From Maratus speciosus (taxonomy: Eukaryota > Arthropoda > Arachnida > Araneae > Salticidae), in assembly GCA_963932465.1 (NCBI GenBank), contig OZ010791.1:620007800-620071799 (forward strand): a DNA stretch of 64,000 nucleotides. Direction: 5' to 3'. This document shows, in pieces, positions 1-13,304 of the stretch (positions are counted from its first letter, which is position 1; every line of letters starts with the position of its first letter). The notes under the pieces are model-generated. The model ran no database searches. It worked only from the letters and a program-made list of their open reading frames with translations, and was not told the DNA's origin. A program made the position numbers and the translations under genes.

Positions 1-1700
1 CAAGAAAGTATAAAAAACAAATCTTTGAAAATTTTCAAATAAGGTGGATGCATTGCAGGTAAATTCAGTCTTCACGTACATGCATCTTATTTCGTGACTC
101 TTACAACCGATATTGCAGTCACGTAGTTTTAAAGCAGGTCACGCCCTCACAAATATTGATGAGCGAACTCAAGAAACTGTTCGTTTTAATCAATTTATGT
201 TATTGAAAAACCTCCCTGTTGCACTTTTTTTTTTTAGAAATACTCATGTGCGTATTTTTCCCTGTCTCACATTTATCTTACCGAGAAAAATATCTGAGTT
301 TTAACATAATTATTTCTATCCTTCAATCAACGAAGAAATGGATACTCTATTTATCTATTGACTTTAACTTTATCTATTTATCTAATATAACTTATTACAT
401 CTTAAAAAATTGTTTTTTTTTCCATAGGCCGCTCACGAAGAGTAGTATTTTGGGCATTACTTTTAAAGAAGCAATTGAGGAATATCATCCAGAAATTTTA
501 ATTGTAGATAGGAAAATGGTATTACGATAATTTTTGCTCAACTCTTAAGGGTGCATTCCAATCCAAACTGCTTACTTTCCGATTAATTTTTAAATTCATT
601 TTTGCTCTCAAACGCATCAGACTGAAAAATTCTCTTAACGTGCCGTGCTTCTCGACTTTTTGATAAATGCAGAAAGTATTGTAAAAAATGCTGTCAAAGT
701 TGACGTTTTGAACCGAATTTTCCGAAGCGGGAGATCTGGGAACGAAAAAAAAAATGGTCATACTGAGAAAATTGTTTAAAAATCAAATTCTAATTAATTG
801 AGCGAAAAATGAAATCACACGGCCTCTTATAGATATCTTCAAAAATCTCCTCAGCAAGTTTCGTGTTTTTACTTTTAAAAATGAGTCTGAAAATGTGTCA
901 GAAAATTTCGAGCTGTTGAGGGTGGAAAAATATTTTTTTAAATACACCATTAACTGGTGTGACAAACATTGTCGCATAACTACTGTGAGTGGTCTCTGAG
1001 ACCGCTTGATCGAAGCATTAATAGAAGGTTCGATTCACCCTTAGGACACTATTCTGTACTAAACTTTATGCACAAGGTTATTATGATTAAAAATCACCTA
1101 TTCAGAAGCCTCTATCGACAGTACTAGAACTTCAAACGAAACAAAATTTAGTTAGCATCTAGAGTGAAACTGAAAATTACAAGTTAAACTATGAAAACTG
1201 AGTTTAGCTGCGATCTGTAAGACCGCCAACACCAGTTACGGGTTAAATATGAGTCATAATTCGCTTATATTACTTTATTACAGGTATTTATAGTATTTTA
1301 TAGTATGTAATATTGCCGACATGCTATACAAACCTGTAGAAAGAATTAACACTCCCCGACATCCAAAATAATGAATGGAATGCTAGAATAGTTATGGATT
1401 TCAGGTGTGATTTGCAGATGTGGCGGCTAGAAAGTTTTGAATACGTGTGCAGTGCTATGGTTGTGAATAAGCTAGAATACTAGGCGAGAAATAATGAAGG
1501 CAAAATAAGATGATAAGTAAAAATACGAGGCATGTTTTTAAGCACCGTTTTTGATATGAAAAAAACCAAAAGCATTTTTTTTCATTGCACAGGAAAGCCT
1601 GGACTTCAGTCTACTTTTGACCATGATTTCCGCCTATATTGAGGCACTAATCGTATAATACGACCATCTTTTGTATATCCATCCTCATATATCATTTGTA
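1..1700. other. no gene recognised
   Basis: AT-rich sequence. A splice-acceptor-like TTTTTTTTTCCATAG at 413-427 precedes a short open frame (see findings). Nothing else can be supported. Confidence 0.5.
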
Positions 1701-1708
1701 TATCCATC

Positions 1709-1823
1709 CTGCTCTGCTAACCACCGCATCACGGCCGTTTTGTCGTTATTGTAGCACTGACCGCTAAGGTGCTTCTTTAAGTGTTGGAACAAGTGATAGT
1801 CACTTGGCGCTAGATCAGGATTA
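1709..1823 (-). pseudogene. mariner-family transposase relic, C-terminal part
   Basis: The minus strand reads NPDLAPSDYHLFQHLKKHLSG and continues to RWLAEQD. The (S/N)PDLAPSDYHLF motif carries the last catalytic aspartate of the mariner DD(34)D triad and is highly diagnostic. Downstream the frame soon meets stops. Upstream, the expected HDNARPH block is not readable. I could not place the element's ends. The stretch above it (to about 2720) shows no more transposase. Confidence 0.82.
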
Positions 1824-2667
1824 AACCTAGGATCTCATCGGATCATATGATTGGGAACAACTTCATCATCCTCTGCCCATATAGCCATGAATGATTTAGG
1901 AAAATATTAAGGGAGATTTTCGTTAAGTATATTGACCAGTGTGTTCCGGAAAGCTGAGACGTTTAAAACATCGGACGACTGATTTTATGGCCGGCTTTGG
2001 TCAATATCAAAGCCAACCAATTCGATATAAGACTAACATTCCAACTCAGCGGATCTATTCTTCCAGAACCCTTTAATCAAGCACCAAAAGAGCTGAATTG
2101 ACACACAGACACCTTTAAGTTCGGCTCAGATCATTGAGACAGGAGGTGCTTTTATCGGTTCTTTGATGTGTAAATTCTTTTGCCAGTCTGGGAGAGAATG
2201 CGACGAATACCAGAAGAGGTTCCTTGACATATTTATCATATCAACTGGGAAGAATATCTTTTGCTGATTTTTTGAGCTTTGCTACCAAACATTTAAAGAA
2301 CAAAAGGTTACAACTGTCCACAGAGCCTATGGAAAAGAAAGCCCAGAGAAATAATTTATGACTCTCGTCGAAGAATGTGATCTGCACGAAGCCTTAGGTA
2401 CCTAAATCCAACCAAGTAAGGGATGAAACCGCAACACGTAGCTACGCAGCCTGCTCCCACTGCACCCCGAAACGTTTGGAGGTCTGATCATTGAGACAGT
2501 AACTCACTGGATAAAAGGGTACCTTGAATGATTTAGGGGACCTCCGACTCAACTCCAGGAACCTCGAATAAACTGGACATCCACGAGTGTGACGGGACGG
2601 ATACCGAACCCCAAAGTTCCGTGAATATGTTTGCTTTATCCAGAATCTGGCATCATATATGAGGAAG

Positions 2668-3405
2668 TAATCAATTCGATACTCAATAACCATTAAGTCT
2701 AAGTTGGTTCCATGTACTAACATAATGGATCACCCTTGAAAATAGAAAAAGTAACACAAAATGAAATTCCTTCAGCAGCTTCAGAGATAAAACAATCAAA
2801 AGCCTTTTTACATTATTTCTTTTCAAAGAAAGTATATTTTAGTGAAGATTCTTAATCATGTTCTGCTGAATTTTTTCTTTTATTTTTTAACATGGATTAA
2901 TTAAAACCCTTTCAGTAATTATAAAAATATGAGAATTACGAACATTAAATCACCTTAAGAGCTTAACACTCATTTTTTTTTCATCGAACTTTTAGATTGA
3001 TTTTGAAAACACTGAAGAGGGTCGTTAAAAGACAGAATAAAATGGGTACAGAAGCAGATTCTTCTATGAGTATAAAATACTTAGCACGTGTACATGTCAA
3101 AATCTCGAGTAAATTTATTTTCTTACAAAATAAAAAAATGTTATCGTAAAACGTGATGAATTTGACTGCCTAAAGGAACGTTTTGACTCATTTTGCTACT
3201 AGTCGATATCAAAGCTAATCAATTCGGCATTTAATAGCTATTAAGTCGAACTTCGTGCACCAACATAATAGGTACCCTCTTTTATTGAAAACAGAAAAAA
3301 GCATTTTCTACAGTTGAAAGCAACATAAAGTGAAATTCTTTCAGCCGCTTCCGAGATAAAACAGTCAAAACCTTTATCGCCTTATTTCTTTTGAAAGCAT
3401 AACCT
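2668..3405. repeat. pair of diverged direct repeats
   Basis: The stretch near 2668-2830 recurs at about 3208-3405. Shared strings include AATCAATTCG, ACCAACATAATA-like and GAGATAAAACA(A/G)TCAAAA. A shorter related piece is at 2007-2035. The spacing is about 540 bp. I recognise no coding content. Confidence 0.6.
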
Positions 3406-3964
3406 TCGGGACATCTTTCTTTTTGCTGTGTGTTTATGCATATGAGATTACCAAAATGCAGAATTTTGCTCTGAGTGATATCGAATTAAGTGACCGTGGT
3501 TAATGAACAGGTTTTTAATGTGGTTGAGAAAAAAAAATAGCCAAGAGAGTTTATCTAAAGAAACAGGTGATGAAAGAACGGACGACTTTGCTTTTAAAAG
3601 ATTGTTTTAAATGTTGAACAAGGAATGAATCTTTAATCGAATCCTGTCGCTTCTGGTGGTGCAACTATAATCTTTCAGTGGTGTAAAATAAGCATTCATG
3701 TATTTTGATTGAGAAATCAAGAAGCTCTCTTTGTCTCGTGTTTCACTTTTTTTTTTTTTTTTTTCAATTACGCGACTTAAAATATTTACATAAGAAAAAC
3801 GTTTGAGATTTTTGATGTCTGCGTTTATGAGAAGGTCATCAAACGAAATGCTAAGAAACAACCTTGGCCTGAGTATCATGAGTTAAGAAATGTCTGGTTA
3901 CACTAGAATTCTTCTAAATGTATTGAGCGGGAAATACGTTGGAACACAACATGAAGAATAACTG

Positions 3965-4114
3965 TTAACCTCTTCGCGACGAGTGTATTTTCCGGAATTT
4001 TTAAACTTTTTCCAACGGTACTTTCACAAAAGTTTAAAAATTACTGGTAAGAAAATTGAAGGATTGAGTACCTTATGCATCGCGTATACATGATACTTGT
4101 CGCGAAGTGCTTAA
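3965..4114. mobile_element. 150 bp TTAA-bounded MITE
   Basis: The left end is TTAACCTCTTCGCGACGAGT and the right end is ...ACTTGTCGCGAAGTGCTTAA. The ends are imperfect inverted repeats and a TTAA lies at each boundary, the target-site signature of piggyBac-type transposons. It has no coding capacity. Confidence 0.75.
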
Positions 4115-4172
4115 ATGTATACAGCTAGTGAATAAAATTGTCATTAGTTATTGTTATTGATGTATACTGTTA

Positions 4173-4831
4173 CAGTAGACTCCCTCAAACCCGCAATCCT
4201 AAAATCCGCCAACGCCAAATCCACACATCACAGATGTAAACAATAAAATTTTCAATTCAAATATAGGGACGCAATTAGACTGTTTTAACATCAATTCAGT
4301 GTGTATTTTAATGTGTAATTCTAGTAACTATTTCTGAACTCACGCCTTTTTCATGAAAGAAGTATACATTTCTGAAAAAAATTCAATATATAGCTGATAT
4401 TACTTGTAATCACAATCATTCTATCAAACATATTTATGTATTAATCAAGCTTCTCTGGTTATTAAGACGGGTTAAACCTGAAATAAAACTTCCTTATTTT
4501 ATGATTTTAATGTGAATTAGTAGGGTACCTTTAAGTGGCAAGTTTCATTGGATAATTCAGGAAAGATCCATCTCATCTTTATTAACCATATTTAATTATA
4601 ATTTACTTACTTGACCTTTATTTTTAATATTTTAATCATTTTTAAAATCATCTAATTTTTTATTATTTTAGTTATTACTTATTTTAACATTTTACTGTAT
4701 TGTAAGTATTCATTACAATCTCAATTGCATTATGACATTCAAATTACTGTTTAAAAAATCTAAACAGAATAATGACCTGAAATTCGCACAACCTCTGGTC
4801 CCAAGCTGTGAGGATTGGACAGAATCCACTG
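4173..4831. mobile_element. 659 bp TA-flanked non-autonomous element, pogo/Tigger-like ends
   Basis: It starts CAGTAGACTCCCTCAAACCC and ends ...GGACAGAATCCACTG, with TA on both outer sides. The CAGT(A/G)GA(C/T)TC type of end resembles pogo/Tigger elements. There is no transposase ORF. Confidence 0.65.
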
Positions 4832-5893
4832 TATTAGTGGCAGTTATAGAACATGAAGAAAGTTTTGAAATGGTGCAATATTATTCAGAAAACTAAGTTT
4901 TCAAAATTACGAAAACTTTAGTTAATACATTGCAAATCACCAGAAGCATACTCCTGTTTATGTAATTAAACGTCTTGGATAAAGGACGTATTTCTGAACA
5001 TCACCTACGTACTTTTTCATTCGTAAAATGTTAGTAAGGGTTAGTCAGAAGGAATATTTTGGAACATTGTTAAAAAAGTAAGAAATTTTATATTAAATTC
5101 ATACACTGTAACATATTTACTGACTGATAAAATTAAAAACATATCTATACGCACCATACTTTCAGAACATTGTGGAGCTTCTTTTATTTCAAAACAAAGG
5201 TAAAATTAAATGGCTGATCAACAATGTGATAACGAATAAAATTATGCAAAATACGTAATAATAAGATATTACAGTATTTGTTTGAACCCAACATGTAATG
5301 TTCTTCACAATCGAAGATTCATATTTGTCAACCTGTTTAAGATGTCGGAAGTGAGAAGTCACCATGATACCGCAAACGTGTACTATCTGATATGAAGAAA
5401 AGATGTCTAAGGTTATCCCCTAAAATCAAATGCTTTAGTTTGAGCCATAATTAGAAATCCATCTTTCACATATAGGCGATTAAACTACAGGTTAATATTT
5501 CGATTGAAGTTAAAGGTTAATATTTCGATACATAAAAGTTTGATAATTTATGTTCCAAATAACTAGATGTTTTAAAGTCATAAATTGAATGCTTGGGTAA
5601 AACTGAAGTTTCAGGCTAAATTGAGGAACAAAGTTCAAGATACGGATATCAGTCAGCAAAATCTATAATTATGTATCACATTGTAAATGAATAGTACCAA
5701 TCATTTTGAATTTGAATAAAGTTATTTTGAACGTTTAATGCATAGGTGTCATATCCTTTTGTCAGTGTGGCAAAAGCTTTACTCATAATTATACTTTTGC
5801 GAGGAGAAAAGCAGTGCAAGTAAAAAAAGCTTAAATGCAAAACTATCTGCAATAAAAATTCTTCAATTCTTTTTACATTAAGAAGACCTTTTA

Positions 5894-6586
5894 CATTAGG
5901 AGACACACACACACACACAAAAAAAAAGCATTTATGATTTTTTTGTAAGAAAACTGCAGGATGGATCTTTTTGAAATTTTAACAGCTTATTGCACATATC
6001 TTAAGGTATATACAAGAATTTTTTTATTAGATTTTGTTGCTTCTACTCTAAGTTATAAACAAATAAGTTCAACTACATTTTTTAACACGGTGTTCAAGAT
6101 TTTTTTTAAAAAACTACTGAATAGATCATCTTGATTTTTTTTTAAATTAAAGCTTATTTAATTGCCTTCGATATGAATTAAAGCTTTTACTAAAATTATT
6201 TTTTTTTTTTAAAGTTAACAAATAAAAGCGAATTTTTTTAACAAAGAAAAATTTTGTTTTAATCAGCCATTACATAGCTTTTTTTAGATAAATTTATGAT
6301 TGCCTTTAATTTAACTAGAAGCTATATTCACGAAGTTCACGAAAAAAATTATTTTTGTGTTTCAGATAATTCTATGAGGCGTTATCATGCCACCGCCCAG
6401 ACGAAATTTTCCAAAGCAGATGAACAAATTTGTTTATAACTTGCAGTAGAAGCAACAAAATCTAATTAAAAAATTCTTGTGTATACCTTAAGATATGTAC
6501 CATAAACTTAAAATTTCAAAAAGATCCATCATGCAGTTTTCTTACAAAAAAAATCATAAACAAGTGCTTTTTTTGGTCTCCTAATG
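5894..6586. mobile_element. 693 bp TA-flanked MITE with long inverted repeats
   Basis: The outer ends are CATTAGGAGAC and GTCTCCTAATG, each flanked by TA. Inner arms (about 5930-6065 and 6430-6560) are inverted copies around AAAACTGCA(G/T)GATGGATC and GTTGCTTCTACT. A (CA)n run sits just inside the left end (5902-5920). There is no ORF of note, so it is a Tc1/mariner-type non-autonomous element by TSD and TIR. Confidence 0.75.
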
Positions 6587-6849
6587 TAGAAGGTCCCCGT
6601 AAACAGATGACAAGAAGGGTGTCTACATATTTAAAAGAGAAGTTTATAGATTTAAATTTTCTTGATAACTCTAATCTCCATAGAAAGAAATCTGGCCTCA
6701 AGATAGAGGCAAATACATTAAGTAGAAAATTTAGCGACAAAAGTAAGTCGCTCAAAATTCTGGGTAGGCGGATAAAACCCAGAGATGGCTTTTTGAATAA
6801 CGATGAATGACATTAATTCTTTAGAGACTGATTTAAACAGAGCTATGTA

Positions 6850-7901
6850 CAGTCGTGGAAAAAAAAAGTAAACACTCCCTACTAACTCCTCAACAAATTA
6901 TCGTAGACGAAAGTTACTGGTACCGAACGATTGGAAATAAAGTCTACTTTTAAATGACGTATATAAAATTTGCTTAGGGGGCCATCTACATATTAAAAAG
7001 AATCCAAACTTCATTTTTTTCAATGGCAATACCCAATTTTAATGAGATATTTCAAATCTTTGGTTCAAACTATGCCCAGACACCAAATTTAAAGTCATTT
7101 GAATGATAAGTTTTTGAATTATAAACATTCAAAATTTATTGCTTCTAATGTTAAATTACATTTTCATATTTTTATTTATAACTTCTGAAATTATGATCCT
7201 AATGTTCTAATTTTTTGTGTAGCAATAATACTAATATACCCAAACATAAATACGTTGAATTTGCAATTTTTATAATTTTCTGATATGAATTATGAAATTA
7301 ATATTAAAAAAAATTATGAATTGCAACCTACAGTTTTTTTGATGGATTCAGATTTATTAAGTCCTGCTTTATGGAAATCCAAAATTTCACATTTTTCTAC
7401 CAAGTAGTTTTCAAATTATGCTTAAAAACGGCAAAAGGATGTTTTAAGGGGCCGTCTATGATAGAAGTAACTAAATATTTTGAAATTTCTTACGCTTTCC
7501 TGTTAACTAATACGCTTAATTCACTGCTTAAGGTGACTTGATCAAGAAGGGAGCTCACTCGGTCAACAATCGAATACCGAACTTCAATTTGGATACCGCC
7601 CTTAAAATACGCTCGTTTTAAAATGATTTCTTGGAAACTTATGGTACGAATTGCGTAAACATTTGTTTTTAGACTAATTGAAGGGTGTACAGTTCATTTA
7701 TGCTGTCAGAATTGTGTACTGCTATTGAAAAAAAAAACAAAGTTATGGTTCGTTTTAATATGTAGATGGCCCCCTAAGCAAATTTTATATACATCACTTA
7801 AAAGTAGACTATTTCCAATCGTTCAGTACCAGTAGCTTTCTTCTACGATAATTTGTTGAGGAGTTAGTAGGGGGTGTTTACTTTTTTTTTTCCCACGACT
7901 G
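6850..7901. mobile_element. 1052 bp TA-flanked MITE, copy 1
   Basis: The ends are CAGTCGTGGAAAAAAAAAGT and ...CCCACGACTG with TA duplications (6848-6849, 7902-7903). TIRs of about 150 bp include ACTCCTCAACAAATTATCGT and its complement near 7850. A second copy lies at 26457-27520. The interior is non-coding, so it is a Tc1/mariner-type non-autonomous element. Confidence 0.88.
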
Positions 7902-7976
7902 TACAAGTTTCGTTCGAATTCCAGCCCTTTTAAGCTTAAAAAATGAAGAAAATAAATGAAAAAATAAAAAAAGTGC

Positions 7977-8375
7977 AATTTAACAAATTACAACGACTAT
8001 TTGGAAAATACTTTTTTCGTACGCCATTACGTACGCCATGAATAAAACATTAATAGTGTTATTACATGTAAAAATTGCAAGCGACAGAAATCGCCTGCGA
8101 CTCTATTATCCACCTGAAACTTACGTATTATCAAAGCATTTCATTGGCTGTTCGGGAAAATGCTTTTCCATCCTCAGATTTCCAAGAAATCTGACGGCCA
8201 ATTTTAAATGAAATTTATTTCTTAAACTTCTAATCATTCCACAATATTACTTTTTACACCGTCGTATAGAGAAAAAAAATGTACTTTTAAATGCAATTTG
8301 TTTGAAAGCTGTATCTCAATTTGTTTCTGAGTTATTAATTTTTTTGTGTAGTTTTTATTACTTTTGTCATAGTGG
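7977..8375. repeat. dispersed repeat, copy 1
   Basis: It shares GCAATTTAACAAATTACAAC, AAAAATTGCAAGCGACA and a TCAGATTTC/GAAATCTGA hairpin with 50294-50680 in the same orientation. Its right part reappears inverted at 12985-13100. No function is recognised. Confidence 0.75.
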
Positions 8376-8959
8376 CAACTCTCTGCTGTCCATCTCTGTT
8401 GAAAGAAAAAGAAATACAGATTACTGTATAGACCAATCAGAAAACGAATAAAATGATGATTAAACCAATAAAAACCTCCAGATATGTTTTTGATTTCCTA
8501 CCCTGACGAGGACAATAACCATTTTTCCAAATGGTTAATAAATAAAATGAAGTAAATAAATGAAGAAAATAAAAAATGAAAAAATTATTCTTTACACTGA
8601 CGCTTTTTACTGCATGCTCAGAAAGTTACAGTAAAACAGTACTTAACAACCTCACAGTAATTTTAGTTTAAAATTCCCCTTAGATGATAAGAGACGATTG
8701 CTGAATCACTTTAGAACGTTTATATTTGCCACCAGTAAAAAATCCTATTTTTAATACTTTCCAATAAAGTTAAAAGTTTATGCATTCGGTTTGTCTGGCC
8801 GTCTGTCCACGTTCTAACTCCCGTAAATACTCTGATTTTCATGCAATTGATAAAGGTTAATTAGGACCCTAGGAAAAGGACCCTAAATGATAAAGGTTAT
8901 TTAGGGTCACCAAAGCATGTTTGGTATTGTATATGAAGTATTTAGAATTAATCGTTCAT

Positions 8960-9440
8960 TTACAGGGGCACTCAAAAGTATTCCATTACATTATGGTATA
9001 TGGGGAAAAATCGTAAGCAGAATATTTTAATGACATGACGCTATTTCGAATGTATTGAAAGAGATATAAATCACTGAATTTCACTACGATCACGCTAGAA
9101 CAGGGCATTCATAGCATTTTTTACAGGGACACACACAAAAGAAATCGGTTACAGTAAAGTACTGTCTTTGAGTTATAATTGCTGGAGTGTAAAGTTTAAA
9201 ATTCGGTACGCGTTTTTCAATTTAATTAATTTTTTGCATCCTACTCGTTATATATAAATTCTATACCTCAAATACAGGGCTGCACAAAAGTATTCAGTAC
9301 CGTTCTCCTTCTTAGAGGAAATTGCTGAAGGTAAATTTTCAACTGAAGTATATGTATCTCTTAAGTGAACTCAATTTGGGCATGCATGTATAGTTAATGG
9401 ATTCAATCTAAATATCATATACAGGGCTGCTGAAAAAATT
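8960..9440. repeat. diverged tandem repeats, period about 150 bp
   Basis: The motif ACAGGG(G/C)(C/A)..(C/A)AAAAG recurs at about 8963, 9124, 9277 and 9421. In three of the four it is followed by a variant of TATT(C/G). No coding content is seen. Confidence 0.55.
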
Positions 9441-9849
9441 TGGATAATTTTCCAATTGTGGATGGGAACAGTTGAAATTAGGTTTGGAAATGTGTTATGC
9501 GTTTCCATAGGGTTGAATTAGACGTACTATTTAAAACTTTTAAACGGTGCAGTTTTGTTACATTATTCTGAATGCGTTGGGAAGTGTTTTATAATCTATG
9601 CTCGACGCATGATTTTTTTTCTTTCTTGTTTTATCTTCTAATGGCTCAACATGTTTAAAATACTCGGCGTGACTATAGACGTCGCATCTATAGACTGGGA
9701 GTGAAGTTTTCTTTAACAGGGAAGCTCCCTTAAAGCAGTTTTCACTGTTTCACTGTTTTTAAATATTCTAAAGTACAGGCATCCGTCGCTTACTGTTTCA
9801 GTTAGTGCGATGAGCTTTTTTGGATGCTTCCTCGATTACGGGACAAAGT

Positions 9850-9900
9850 AAGAAATGGCTGATCCTTGTTTATTCCAGCAAGATGGCGCCGAATTTTTTT
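9850..9900 (+). pseudogene. possible Tc1/mariner transposase scrap
   Basis: A short frame reads ADPCLFQQDGAE, resembling the FQQD(G/N)A block around the second catalytic Asp of Tc1/mariner transposases. It is only about 15 codons long and has no supporting neighbour. Confidence 0.35.
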
Positions 9901-10264
9901 AAATGAAATTTGCAAAAAAGGCCAAAAAAAAGAAACATTAAAGGAATCTTAAACAAGTGGGTAAATGTAATCGCAGATCGTACAGAGGGTTTCGTTTAAT
10001 ATACCTTTTCAAGCACTCAATCCTTTAATCACATCCTTTAATCTAAAACACACTTTAATTTATAAATACGAATTGTTAATTTATAATTATTAAATTCTTT
10101 CATAGATCGTAGCACCAATAAATTTAATTTTAAAATAATTATAAAAAAGAAGCTATTTTTAAAATCAAATTAAAAAGTCAAATTACTTAAACAAAATCTG
10201 CCAAGGGTGCCTCCCTGTTCTAAAAAACTCTTTCCGAACGAAGCCATCGAAAACCAAGTTGAGT

Positions 10265-10690
10265 AAGCCATACCCCGTCGTAATCGAATCCATAGAACCC
10301 TATACAGGAAAGCGCCCTTTGTGGTAAAAAGTAGAACTGGACATATAAGGTTATCGATATCAAATCGAATGAGGCAAACCCCGTCCTAATCGAGCCTATA
10401 GAACCAACGCCCTCTAGATATTTGAGAAAGCCTTGACACGCGTCAAGAAAACGTCACACAAAGTAGGCAAAACAAAGAAAAAAATCGTTCAATGGCTCGT
10501 GGATCCACGAGCCAATGAACGATTTTGTATCGATATCAAGTTGAATGAACCAAACCCGTCCTAATGGGGCCCACAGAACCTGAGACAGGAAAACGCCCCC
10601 TAACGGTAAAATAGGGAACTGAAATATGCAAGGCTATCAAGTTGAATGAACCTAAGCCCGTCGTTATTGGGCCCGTAGAACCCGAGCTAC
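10265..10690. repeat. tandem repeat of about 105 bp, interrupted by a hairpin
   Basis: The motif CCCGTC(G/C)TAAT(C/G)G, followed by (C/A)(A/T)TAGAACC-like sequence, recurs at about 10275, 10381, 10555 and 10659. Spacings are about 106, 174 and 104. The larger gap contains the palindrome at 10481-10526. Confidence 0.65.
10481..10526. repeat. 46 bp near-perfect palindrome
   Basis: The arms are AAAATCGTTCAATGGCTCGT and its complement around a central GGATCC, with one mismatch in 23 bp and no loop. Flanks suggest insertion into the tandem repeat. Confidence 0.85.
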
Positions 10691-11239
10691 TTTGAAATGA
10701 AATAATAAAAATATCTGAAATTATTCGAAAAGAATGGTATGTACTACCCATAATTTTACTTTGATGTTATAAATATAGAGGATGATTATTAAGTCAATTA
10801 TAACGCTCGGAATCAATTGCGTTGAAATTCAAAAGATTGTTCCTGAATTATGGGAAACGGGGCACACCGGGGCGCGAAAGCGGGCGAAGTCCGCTAATCT
10901 CTATTTTAATAAAATCTGTCATGTGGACTAACTGTAATAGTTAGTTAAAAGTAGTTAGATCCCCCCCATCCCCTCAAATACAATAAACGCAAAGATTTAA
11001 ATAATGCGCCGACAGTATGTCTGGCGTAAAAAAAAAGGCAATTCTTTTTCTGCGATCAATTTAATGGAATACTGATTAACATACCCGCTTCTAATTATAT
11101 AATTTTTATGAAATTTACATATTTGGATTCAGCATTAAAAAATACGCATAGATATGTTAATTTCAAATCGATAAATGCAATTAAAAAAAAAATTCAATAT
11201 GCTTTAAAACATTTCCCTTTTCTCGAGATAGAGAATCTG

Positions 11240-12180
11240 TTTCTTTCCTTTTTACTTTATCTTCAATAGAAGAAATTATTATAATCGACATTTTTTTCGA
11301 CTTCTGATTTTAGACAAATTTACACGTTTTAGGTCTCAGAGGTCCCAAAAAACATGTTTATAGAAAATGTGTCTGTCCGTGTGTCCGTCGCCATTGTACC
11401 ATCAAAAAGTGTATGAAGTTATGCACAGAATTAAACCATTTTTTTTTCAAGTTTTTTGGCTATGGCAAGCAGGTCCTTCATTAATTTGTAAAAAATCTGC
11501 CGCTGTAATAGCGATTTTTGTGCCATTTTGAATATTGTACCATCGAAAAGTGTATGAAGTTACGCATAGAATTGAACCAAATTTTTTTGTGTAGGTTTCT
11601 GGTCATGTCAAGAAGGTCCTCCCTGAATTTGGAAAATTTCCACCGATAGGGGGCGCTGTAATAGCGATCGCCGGAAGGGAGCACTGTAATTGAGATTTTT
11701 GTGCAATTTTCAATATTGTACCATTGAAAAGTGTATGAAGTTATGCATAGAATTGAACCAAATATTTTATGTATGTTTTTGGCCATAACAAGAAGGTCCT
11801 CCATGAATTTGGAAATATTCCACTGTTATATGTGCTATAATAGCGATTTTTGTGTAATTTTCTTGATTTTTCGTAATTGTACATCGACGGCTGATGAAGC
11901 GACGGGAACTTCACATCCTGATAAGCCGGTATTCGCGAACAGCTGATATACAACAGAATAACGGAAAACCTGTTGATTTTAATAAATATCGTGATCGAGA
12001 TTGCCTCGTTTTCACTCCGATTAATTGCCTGAAGCAGAAATTTAATATGAAAGTCAAAATTGATATGGTATTGAACTAATAAAATTGAAATATTGTCATC
12101 TGTAACAACATTTTGAAATATTAAAATATGAGATATTAGAAAGTTTCGGGATTGGCACATCCAACTAGTTTTGGATAATA
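11240..12180. mobile_element. hairpin/tandem-repeat family, copy 1
   Basis: It begins in a ctttttactttatcttc hairpin remnant, continues with TCTGTCCGTGTGTCCGTC, then carries tandem units of about 170-190 bp starting GTACCAT(C/T)(A/G)AAAAGTGTAT. It ends GATTGGCACATCCAACTAGT. The same plan is present at 16800-17885, 20893-21870 and, inverted, 42315-43400. It is non-coding. The layout (hairpin end, internal minisatellite, short 3' hairpin followed by CTAG) resembles DINE/HINE-type non-autonomous Helitrons, but that is an inference. Confidence 0.7.
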
Positions 12181-12984
12181 TTCTACGCAATACTTTCTTA
12201 ATGAATGTTTTTTTAATAAATACCTTACATTAATTAAGGCTTTTTCAAAATTTTATGATTTGTCGTATGACAGGGGATATATTCAGCTGTAAGTATACAA
12301 ATTTTCAACTCTCTAACTTATACAGTTTCTGAGAACGGACGCTGATCTGTGACAGACAGACAGAGAGGAGTGAGATGAATAGGGTTTCGTCACGCAAAAT
12401 AAAATCAAAAGTCTTGAAACAATTTCTGTGTATAAAAAAGGTAAAAACTAGAAAACAGGAATACTGCTTTTTCAGAATTTAGTGTCACCCCCGATGAAAA
12501 AAAATATGTATATATAAATAGTACAAAACATATTTCGATTTTAAGACTTAAAGCACACGCTTTTATTTTATGTAAAATGCCGTCATTCGCATCCGCTCAA
12601 GAATTCCACATTTACGATCCACTCTTAAACATCTACAGTAAAATATGCATAGGACGTCACAATCGTCCTATAAAACATAAATAAAACACAAATGCAGCAA
12701 AAAGATGCCGTCATTCAAGAAACTCAACAAAAAAACCCCGGCTATCTAATGATTCATGGGCTTTCATTTGTTTGTAACATTAATATAGATACTTAAAATT
12801 AAATGTAGTTTATAATAGCTCCATGTTTTAACATAAATCATTAGTTTATATATTTTTTTTCAAAATAGCACGTATTTTAATTACATTTTCTTTCGGTTGT
12901 TATGAGAAAATGGCAACAAAAATAAATAATTACTATACTATTTTTCTTTACTTTCTACAGAAATTGAGTACTTCCGTTGCCAAT

Positions 12985-13100
12985 ATCAAGCAAATGGCTC
13001 TAAAAACTACAAAAAAATTAATATTTCAAAAATAAATGGAGATGCAGTTTTCAAACAAATCGCATTTAAAAGTACATTTTTTCCCGATACGACGTATAAA
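12985..13100. repeat. dispersed repeat, inverted partial copy
   Basis: AAATCGCATTTAAAAGTACA and the CGATACGACGTATAAA stretch match the complement of 8240-8370. Confidence 0.6.
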
Positions 13101-13304
13101 AATTGAAAATGTGCGATGCTTAGAAATTAAAAAAATTGCTATAGAGTATTTAATTGTACGATGATACATCTGCTTTGTTTATTGCTGGCTTCTGTAAGGT
13201 AACGTTATTTTTTGAAGATGACACAAAATAAGCTGGGAAAAAGAAATAGCATACCGGGGCTAATAACCTGTCAAAATTAAACAGAAATAAACAAAAAGTA
13301 ACAG

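Noticed and set aside
2442..2723. 93-codon open frame on the minus strand
   Set aside because: No recognisable motif, and the sequence is part of a diverged direct repeat. It is probably chance or relic sequence.
11741..12190. 149-codon minus-strand frame
   Set aside because: It follows the tandem repeat of the hairpin family, and its peptide repeats simply translate the repeats.
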